From contig DATD01000007.1 of assembly GCA_002504525.1 (NCBI GenBank), forward strand, positions 30,322 to 40,273: DNA of 9,952 nucleotides, given 5' to 3'. Source of the stretch: Methanomassiliicoccus sp. UBA345 (lineage in GTDB: Archaea; Thermoplasmatota; Thermoplasmata; Methanomassiliicoccales; Methanomassiliicoccaceae). Position 1 is the stretch's first letter; every line of letters begins with the position of its first letter. Under the pieces are notes generated by a model that made no database searches, was not told the DNA's origin, and saw only the letters and a program-made list of their open reading frames with translations. A program made the position numbers and the translations under genes. Positions 5,461 through 9,952 of this stretch are shown one piece after another.

Positions 5461-6453
5461 TTAATCGAACTCCAGCTCATTGCTGAGATGCCGGCCCACG
5501 TCCACCGTGGTCCCCATGGTCCCTTGGACGTCCATGAGGGTGGTCCACTCGTCGCGGCACCCGCATTCCAGGCCGTCCAGATCTTCGATCTTCTGCTCGA
5601 AGGAAAAGCGCTGGACCGCTTCAAGAATTTTTCTGTCGCATGCGTCGCAGTTGTGGACGCCGCGCACCGTCCCGCCGCCGGACGGCGATGACATCAGCCG
5701 GCACTGCGACAACTCGCTGCCGCGCCTCAGCACCTCCACCAGGCTCCACAGCCATGGCGGGCGGTAGTCCCCGCGGCGGAACAGGGACTCGACGACCGTC
5801 CCCCTCTGCACATTGACCGGGTTCACCGACACGCTCTCCGAGAACCTTGAGGAGTAGGCGATCGATGCCACCGCGTCCTCCACCGCCGCCCTCTCGGTGA
5901 GGAACGGGGGCTTCAGCAGGAGATAGGTGCGAAGCGGTATGCCGGCGGCGTTGAGCGCCTCGGCGGCGCGGCGATAGTCGTCGACGGTGAAGCCCTTGCG
6001 CACGCACTTGCGCAGGACCTCCTCGTTGGCGCTCTCCAGCCCGATCGCCACTTCAGACCGGCGGTCGAGGCCGTCCAGCGCCGAGGGCGTGACGAACTCC
6101 GCCCTGCTCTCGAACAGGATGCGCTCAGCGTCGCCGAACGTCCTGAACACCTCTTCCCGGAACGACAGCGGTATCTCGTTCTCGTCGAGGAAGGAGCCAG
6201 AGGTGTAGATCTTCACCATCGGCTCCCCGCCGTAACGCTCCATGGCCTTGGACAGCTGCGTACGGAGATGTTCCTCGGTCACTTTCGGCGACGAGTCGGC
6301 GTTGTAGCCGCACATCAGGCATCCTTTCTTGGCCGACCACCAGCAGCCAGTGGTCAGCAGGATCGTCACGAAGGTGTCGACCTTGCGGCCTTCGATGACG
6401 TCCTGTTCCTTCCAGACGGCGGCGGGGCTTCTTAGGTCGATGACGCGGGGCAT
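5461..6453 (-). CDS. raSEA: Archaeosine biosynthesis radical SAM protein RaSEA
   Basis: Partner of ArcS in archaeosine synthase. After ArcS adds lysine to preQ0 at position 15 of tRNA, the radical SAM subunit cleaves the adduct to leave archaeosine. The protein has 330 residues. The radical SAM cluster motif is C37-x7-C45-x2-C48 (TTGCWWSAKKGCLMCGYN), followed by VKIYTSGSFLDENEIP (80-95), which holds the GGE-like region, and VAIGLESANEEVLRKCVRKGF (135-155). A C-terminal set of cysteines, C269-x2-C272 and C297-x-C299 (HNCDACD, ECGCRDEW), looks like a second metal site. GGGAGGG (6459-6465) is five bases from ATG 6453, giving a confident start. It leads a two-gene unit with the DUF5611-like gene. 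No arcS, tgtA or queuosine genes are in the window. Confidence 0.86.
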   Translation of the reverse strand: MPRVIDLRSPAAVWKEQDVIEGRKVDTFVTILLTTGCWWSAKKGCLMCGYNADSSPKVTEEHLRTQLSKAMERYGGEPMVKIYTSGSFLDENEIPLSFREEVFRTFGDAERILFESRAEFVTPSALDGLDRRSEVAIGLESANEEVLRKCVRKGFTVDDYRRAAEALNAAGIPLRTYLLLKPPFLTERAAVEDAVASIAYSSRFSESVSVNPVNVQRGTVVESLFRRGDYRPPWLWSLVEVLRRGSELSQCRLMSSPSGGGTVRGVHNCDACDRKILEAVQRFSFEQKIEDLDGLECGCRDEWTTLMDVQGTMGTTVDVGRHLSNELEFD

Positions 6454-6478
6454 GTTATCCCTCCCTGATGAGGGCCGG

Positions 6479-6491
6479 CATAATTAGATTT
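6479..6491 (-). promoter_or_regulatory. Candidate promoter (TATA) of raSEA
   Basis: AT-rich patch in an otherwise GC-rich intergenic region, reading AAATCTAATTATG on the minus strand, 26-38 bases before ATG 6453. Transcription would then start close to the GGGAGGG ribosome-binding site, which leaves a very short leader. The stronger AT island at 6563-6577 is an alternative source of transcription. Confidence 0.33.
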
Positions 6492-6562
6492 GCCCTCGCC
6501 CAGCCGCCCGCGCGCAACGGCAGAGCGCACCGCGGCGCGAGAGCCAGCATCGCCACCTCCGC

Positions 6563-6577
6563 AATTATTAATAATAT
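6563..6577 (+). promoter_or_regulatory. Candidate promoter (TATA) of the flavoprotein-MoaD unit, 12-bp palindrome
   Basis: The only strongly AT-rich island in this divergent intergenic region. It contains the perfect palindrome ATTATTAATAAT (6564-6575). Archaeal spacing puts transcription start near 6596-6600, just before GGGAG (6598-6602) and ATG 6606. This excludes the earlier in-frame ATGs at 6468 and 6585 as main starts. Being symmetric, the box could in principle fire in both directions. Confidence 0.55.
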
Positions 6578-6605
6578 CTGGAACATGCCTCAGAACTGGG
6601 AGAAC

Positions 6606-7961
6606 ATGGGCAAGAAGATCGTGATAGTAGGCTCGGGCGCGGCCGGCATGACCGCCGCCTCATTGGCCAGGGAAACGGATAGAGAAGCAGAAGTGACGGT
6701 ATTCACCGAAGAGGAGCACATCGCGTACTCGCCCTGCGCCATACCTTTCGTCCTGGAGGGGAAGATAAAGGACTTTCCATCCATCGTGATGCACGATCCT
6801 GAGTTCTACCGCAGGGAGAGGAACATAACCGTTCGGACCGCGACCACCGTTAGTTCGGTCGACGGCGACAAGAAAGCTCTCACACTTGCTAACGGCGAGA
6901 CCGTCGCATACGATGCTCTCATCCTCGCCACCGGCGGCAGGGTGTTCGTCCCTCCGGTGGAAGGCGCCGACCTTCCCGGAGTGTTCAGGGTACGCAACAT
7001 CGCTGACGGCATCGAGATCCAGAACGCGATGAAGAATGCCAAGCGCGCCGTGGTGGCGGGCGCCGGCGTCATCGGCCTGGAGATGGCCGTCGCACTGAAG
7101 CGCGCCGGGCTGGACGTCACGGTGGTGGAGATGTTCTCCCAGGTCATCCCCCGCATATGCGATGACGACATGGCTCGGATGGTGCAGTCGTATTGCGAGG
7201 AGATCGGCATCAAGTTCATGCTGGGGACGCCCCTCGGCGCCATCAAGGGCGACGGAAAGGTCAGCTCGGTCATGGCCGGGCTGACGGAGCTCCCCTGCGA
7301 CATGGTCATCATGGCCACCGGGGTCCGGGCCAATCTGGACCTGCCGAACATGCTCGGCCTTGACATAAGCCCCCTGGGCGCGGTCCGGGTCTCGGCCACC
7401 ATGCAGCCGTACAAGCGCGGCCGCCTGGTCCCCTCGGTCTTCCTGGCCGGGGACGTGGTGTCGTGCGAGAGCGCCGCGGCCCCCGGGCCGACGATGAGCC
7501 AGCTGGGCTCCACTGCGGTCAGGCAGGGCCGGGTGGCGGGCATCAACGCCGCCGGCGGCTACGCTACGTTCCCGGCCGTCCTCAGCCCCTGGATCTCCCA
7601 GGTGGGCGACATGCAGGTCGCCGGGGCCGGCATGTCCAAGGGCCTCGCCGCCTACTATGGCATCGAGGTCGTGGAAGGCCGCGCGTCCGGCCTGACCCGG
7701 GCGAGATACTATCCCGGCGGGAAGCCGCTCATCGTCAAGCTGATCGCCGACCGCGAGAGCCACCGCATCATCGGCGCCCAGATGGCCGGGGGGGAGGAGC
7801 TGAACGGGCGGATCAACTGGGCCTCGTCCGCCATCCTCAAGGATGTCACGGCGGAAGAGTTCGTGACCTCGTTCGAGAACGCCTATTGCCCCTCTACATC
7901 CATGGTCAAGGACGTGGTCAACAAGGCCGCCGAGGACCTGGTGAAGAGGTGGAAGGATTGA
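6606..7961 (+). CDS. CoA-disulfide reductase / NADH oxidase-type FAD-dependent oxidoreductase
   Basis: Two-dinucleotide-binding flavoprotein of the family containing CoA-disulfide reductase, NADH oxidase (Nox) and NADH peroxidase. It takes electrons from NAD(P)H through FAD to a single redox cysteine and then to a disulfide, persulfide or oxygen. From ATG 6606 it is 451 residues, the normal family length. FAD motif GSGAAG at 9-14; active cysteine C44 in YSPCAIPF; LILATGG (105-111); NAD(P) motif GAGVIG at 152-157; second FAD motif VFLAGD (278-283); C-terminal dimerisation domain about 325-451 with the conserved-type Tyr in ENAYCPS (Y427). The frame runs back to 6468, but that extension lies upstream of the likely promoter. 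The physiological substrate cannot be told from sequence. The TGA overlaps the TTG start of the MoaD-like gene, which suggests a link to sulfur transfer. Confidence 0.88.
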   Translation: MGKKIVIVGSGAAGMTAASLARETDREAEVTVFTEEEHIAYSPCAIPFVLEGKIKDFPSIVMHDPEFYRRERNITVRTATTVSSVDGDKKALTLANGETVAYDALILATGGRVFVPPVEGADLPGVFRVRNIADGIEIQNAMKNAKRAVVAGAGVIGLEMAVALKRAGLDVTVVEMFSQVIPRICDDDMARMVQSYCEEIGIKFMLGTPLGAIKGDGKVSSVMAGLTELPCDMVIMATGVRANLDLPNMLGLDISPLGAVRVSATMQPYKRGRLVPSVFLAGDVVSCESAAAPGPTMSQLGSTAVRQGRVAGINAAGGYATFPAVLSPWISQVGDMQVAGAGMSKGLAAYYGIEVVEGRASGLTRARYYPGGKPLIVKLIADRESHRIIGAQMAGGEELNGRINWASSAILKDVTAEEFVTSFENAYCPSTSMVKDVVNKAAEDLVKRWKD

Positions 7962-8239
7962 CCAAGGTGCTGTTCCGCACCTTCGGTCCGCCGGCCGCCG
8001 TGGCCGGGGTCAATCAAACCGAGCTGGTGTTCGAAGGGACCACCGCCCGGGACTTCCTCAAGGGGCTGGAGGCGAGGTACGAGGGAATGAGGAACCTGAT
8101 CCATCCTCGTGGCGAGGAGCTCTCCGACCTGATGTATGTGCTGGTCAACGGCAAGAACATCCTCAGCCTCGACGGCCTCGAGACGGTCGTTCGAGATGGC
8201 GACATCGTCTCGGTACTGCCGGTCACCGCCGGCGGATGA
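7958..8239 (+). CDS. MoaD/ThiS-like ubiquitin-fold sulfur carrier (SAMP-like)
   Basis: Beta-grasp protein of 93 residues ending in Gly-Gly, the tail that is adenylated by an E1-like enzyme and carries thiocarboxylate. Such proteins serve molybdopterin or tungstopterin synthesis, tRNA thiolation, or conjugation as archaeal SAMPs. Visible are the N-terminal strand KVLFRTFGP (3-11), the conserved YVLVNGKNI (60-68), LDGLETVVRDGDIVSVLP (71-88) and the terminal TAGG. The frame is open far upstream inside the flavoprotein, so the start must be judged. TTG 7958 overlaps the TGA of the previous gene by four bases and has GGAAGGA directly before it plus GAGG at 7946-7949. GTG 7967 is the alternative, nine bases from GGAAGGA. 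Tight overlap implies coupled expression with the flavoprotein. Whether its job is cofactor synthesis or protein modification cannot be decided here. Confidence 0.85.
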   Translation: MTKVLFRTFGPPAAVAGVNQTELVFEGTTARDFLKGLEARYEGMRNLIHPRGEELSDLMYVLVNGKNILSLDGLETVVRDGDIVSVLPVTAGG

Positions 8240-8240
8240 G

Positions 8241-8280
8241 CATTTCTTTTCGTTGCGCTCTCATCGATGCAGAAAAAGAG
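8241..8280. terminator. Candidate bidirectional terminator between converging moaD-like gene and glnA
   Basis: In the 62-base gap between the two stop codons there is TTTCTTTT on plus (8243-8250), four bases past the moaD-like stop. On minus there is TTTTT (8273-8277), about 25 bases past the glnA stop. Short U-tracts of this kind can end archaeal transcripts. No strong hairpin is seen. Confidence 0.35.
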
Positions 8281-8301
8281 GGAAAGGTTTTCGGAAATGG
8301 T

Positions 8302-9753
8302 TCAGGTATCGAAGTACAGATAGAACTCGGATGGATGAGGCCGCAGGCGGATGTGATCAACCTCCTTCTTCTGCTTGTACTCGATCCAGGCCTCGATGAG
8401 CTCCTTGCTGAACACGTTCCCTTGAGTGAGGAAGTCATGGTCCGAGGCCAGGTGCTCCAGGGCCCCTTCCAGCGAGGCGGGCACGGTGCGGATCAGGGCC
8501 GCCTGCTCCTTGGGCAGGGTGAATAGGTCGGTGTCGTGCGGATCCCCGGGATGGATCTTCCTCCTGATGCCGTCGAGGCCTGCCATGAGCATGGCCGAGA
8601 ACGCAAGGTAGGGATTGGAGGTCGAGTCGGGCGGGCGGTACTCGATCCGCTTAGCGCGCGGCGACGACGAGTACATCGGGATCCTGACCGCGGCCGACCT
8701 GTTCCTCTGCGAATAGACGATGTTGACTGGGGCCTCGTAGCCGGGCACCAGTCTGCGGTAGGAGCTGGTGGACGGAGAGGTCAGCGCAAGCAGGGCTGGT
8801 GAGTGCTCGAGCAGGCCGCCGATGTAGTACAGTGCGGTCTCGCTCAGCAGCGAGTAGCCGTCCGGGTCGTAGAACAGGTTCTCGCCGTTCTTGCTGAGAG
8901 ACTGATGCACGTGCATCCCGCTGCCATTGTCCCCGAACATGGGCTTGGGCATGAAAGTGAGCGTCTTCCCCGACGCCCGCGCAAGGTTCTTGAGCACATA
9001 CTTGTACATCATCACCTGGTCGGCCATCCTGCTCAGGTTCTGGAACCGCATGCCTATCTCGCACTGGCCTGCGGTGGCGACCTCGTGGTGGTGCACCTCG
9101 CACTCGATGCCAGCCTTCATGAGCTCGATCATCGCGCGGGAGCGGAAGTCTTGCAGGGAATCGGTCGGAGGCACCGGGAAGTACCCCTCCTTGTGCCTTG
9201 GCCGGTGACCGTGGTTGACCCCGTTGACGTGGTTGCCGGAGTTCCATATGCCCTCGTCGGAGTCGATGTAATAGAAGCCGGAATTGCTGTTTTGATCGAA
9301 CCGCACCGAGTCGAACACGAAGAACTCCAGCTCCGGACCCATATTGGCGGTGTCGGCGATGCCCGTGCTCCTAAGATGCTCTTCGGCCTTCTGCGCTATG
9401 TACCGCGGGTCCCGCTCGTACCTCTCCCTCTTGACCGGTTCCCACACATCGCAGGTGATGGACAGCGTCGGAACGCCGCAGGCGGGGTCGAGGACCGCCG
9501 TGGACATGTCCGGTCGTAGCAGCATGTCGCTCTCATCTATGTGAGTGAACCCCCGGATGGAAGAGCCGTCGAAGCCGACGCCCTCTGCCAGCATGTCTTC
9601 GTCCAGTCGATGGGACGGGTAGGTGATGTGCTGCATTGAACCGGGGAGGTCGGTGAACTTGAAATCCACCATCTGGAGATGGCCCGATGAGCACATCTCC
9701 ATGGCCTCCCTCTTTCTCTCTTCCAGGCCGATCTTCTTGACGTTGTTGGTCAT
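8302..9753 (-). CDS. glnA: Glutamine synthetase, type I (GSI-beta-like), adenylylation Tyr replaced by Phe
   Basis: Makes glutamine from glutamate, ammonia and ATP; dodecameric cytoplasmic enzyme central to ammonia assimilation. It has 483 residues from ATG 9753. Motifs: FDGSSIRGF (61-69), metal-binding GPELEFFVF (139-147; E141, E143), EVHHHEVATAGQCEIG (219-234), PMFGDNGSGMHVHQSL (271-286), VPGYEAPVN (336-344) with flap E340, NRSAAVRIP (351-359) and RIEYRPPD (369-376). It carries the insertion around 150-200 (SDEGIWNSGN, then HKEGYFPVPPTDSLQD) typical of bacterial GSI-beta. The adenylylation loop, NLYDLPPE in enteric bacteria, reads DLFTLPKE with Phe411. GGAGG (9761-9765) lies seven bases before ATG 9753, so the earlier in-frame ATG 9789 is upstream of the ribosome-binding site and unlikely. 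Monocistronic, converging on the moaD-like gene. Confidence 0.96.
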   Translation of the reverse strand: MTNNVKKIGLEERKREAMEMCSSGHLQMVDFKFTDLPGSMQHITYPSHRLDEDMLAEGVGFDGSSIRGFTHIDESDMLLRPDMSTAVLDPACGVPTLSITCDVWEPVKRERYERDPRYIAQKAEEHLRSTGIADTANMGPELEFFVFDSVRFDQNSNSGFYYIDSDEGIWNSGNHVNGVNHGHRPRHKEGYFPVPPTDSLQDFRSRAMIELMKAGIECEVHHHEVATAGQCEIGMRFQNLSRMADQVMMYKYVLKNLARASGKTLTFMPKPMFGDNGSGMHVHQSLSKNGENLFYDPDGYSLLSETALYYIGGLLEHSPALLALTSPSTSSYRRLVPGYEAPVNIVYSQRNRSAAVRIPMYSSSPRAKRIEYRPPDSTSNPYLAFSAMLMAGLDGIRRKIHPGDPHDTDLFTLPKEQAALIRTVPASLEGALEHLASDHDFLTQGNVFSKELIEAWIEYKQKKEVDHIRLRPHPSEFYLYFDT

Positions 9754-9771
9754 CGCCGCGCCTCCGTTCCT

Positions 9772-9844
9772 GACCGCTGGACCGCACATGGCATCATCCG
9801 GGGCTCGTCAGCGGTCCCCGGCGCTTCGCCCGGCCTTACGCCGG
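9772..9844 (-). promoter_or_regulatory. Structured glnA 5' leader with two competing stems
   Basis: The untranslated leader between the predicted transcription start (about 9879) and ATG 9753 contains several complementary blocks, given here on the minus strand. CCGGC/GCCGG (9840-9844 and 9830-9834) form one hairpin. Further on, the single block GGACCGCTG (9817-9809) can pair with GCGGTCC (9785-9779, seven pairs) or with CAGCGGTC (9779-9772, eight pairs). The two partners abut and share a base, so both stems cannot form at once. The second lies just upstream of the GGAGG ribosome-binding site (9765-9761). This may be a regulatory RNA switch or chance in GC-rich sequence. Confidence 0.35.
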
Positions 9845-9864
9845 CCTCAGAGCGATTCAGTGCC

Positions 9865-9882
9865 GTTGTCCGTTGGGACAAC
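9865..9882. promoter_or_regulatory. Perfect inverted repeat near the predicted glnA transcription start (candidate operator)
   Basis: GTTGTCC (9865-9871), spacer GTTG, GGACAAC (9876-9882): seven perfect pairs. It lies 18-25 bases downstream of the best TATA candidate, where archaeal repressors commonly block polymerase recruitment or start. Additional GACAA units follow at 9890-9894 and 9921-9925. The sequence differs from the GGAA-N6-TTCC type sites of methanogen NrpR, so the regulator is unknown. It could alternatively act as an RNA hairpin at the 5' end of the mRNA. Confidence 0.5.
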
Positions 9883-9901
9883 AACTGTAGACAAATAATC
9901 A

Positions 9902-9915
9902 GTATTAATCTTTTC
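9902..9915 (-). promoter_or_regulatory. Candidate BRE/TATA promoter of glnA
   Basis: On the minus strand this reads GAAAAGATTAATAC, an A-rich BRE-like block followed by a TATA-like ATTAATAC. It is in the AT-rich end of the window, in contrast to the GC-rich leader. Normal spacing places transcription start near 9879, giving a leader of about 125 bases. A second AT patch (GATTATTT, 9893-9900 minus) is an alternative. Confidence 0.48.
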
Positions 9916-9952
9916 TAAGCGACAATTGTTTGATTATGATTTAGTACAATAC

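Noticed and set aside
4957..5691. Plus-strand frame of 244 codons over the DUF5611-like gene and raSEA end
   Set aside because: Antisense to two genes with ribosome-binding sites and conserved motifs; no recognisable protein.
6468..6605. 46-residue N-terminal extension of the flavoprotein
   Set aside because: Includes the AT-rich promoter island; the family normally begins directly with the FAD-binding strand, as at ATG 6606.
6660..7763. Minus-strand open frame of 367 codons opposite the flavoprotein
   Set aside because: Long antisense frames are expected in high-GC coding DNA. The plus frame has clear FAD/NAD motifs; this one has none.
9754..9789. 12-residue N-terminal extension of GlnA
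   Set aside because: ATG 9789 lies upstream of the GGAGG ribosome-binding site, which is ideally placed for ATG 9753.
1..9952. CRISPR arrays, tRNA/rRNA genes, insertion sequences or phage genes
   Set aside because: No regularly spaced repeats, no cloverleaf or TTCRANYCC-type signature in gaps, and no transposase or integrase motifs were found on reading.

Overview
The window is a gene-dense, GC-rich stretch of archaeal chromosome. The archaeal assignment rests on SecY, the DUF106 (EMC3/TMCO1-like) insertase, archaeal-type cytidylate kinase, Cbf5 pseudouridine synthase and RaSEA, the radical SAM protein of archaeosine synthesis. The gene content and GC richness fit Thermoplasmata, for example a Methanomassiliicoccales relative. 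That placement is an inference. No tRNA, rRNA, CRISPR array, transposase or integrase was seen.

Left part (1-3149, + strand): the downstream end of the classical archaeal spc/secY ribosomal operon. It runs secY (5' end outside the window), DUF106 insertase, cmk and cbf5, all overlapping or nearly so. Membrane-protein insertion, CMP kinase and H/ACA-guided RNA modification genes therefore sit on one transcript. adk and the L34e/L14e genes, often interleaved here in other archaea, are absent.

Middle (3151-5457): a convergent minus-strand CDGSH iron-sulfur protein ends one base from cbf5. A roughly 370-base stretch of lower GC without a confident gene follows. Next is a plus-strand S51/class I glutamine amidotransferase-like protein whose nucleophile serine is replaced by alanine. 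Then comes a minus-strand two-gene unit, raSEA followed by a small DUF5611-like gene, with a possible Cys-rich mini-ORF downstream.

Right part (6453-9952): an AT-rich promoter island separates raSEA from a divergent pair, a CoA-disulfide reductase/NADH oxidase-type flavoprotein and a MoaD/ThiS-like sulfur carrier. The carrier starts at a TTG that overlaps the flavoprotein stop. Convergent to them is a bacterial-looking (GSI-beta type) glutamine synthetase. The position of its adenylylation tyrosine is phenylalanine. Its upstream region carries a perfect inverted repeat near the predicted transcription start and a structured leader with two competing stems.

No large novel defence or mobile system is visible. 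The most notable signals are the apparently inactive S51 protein, the flavoprotein-MoaD pair, the glnA control region and the unannotated Cys-rich mini-ORF.
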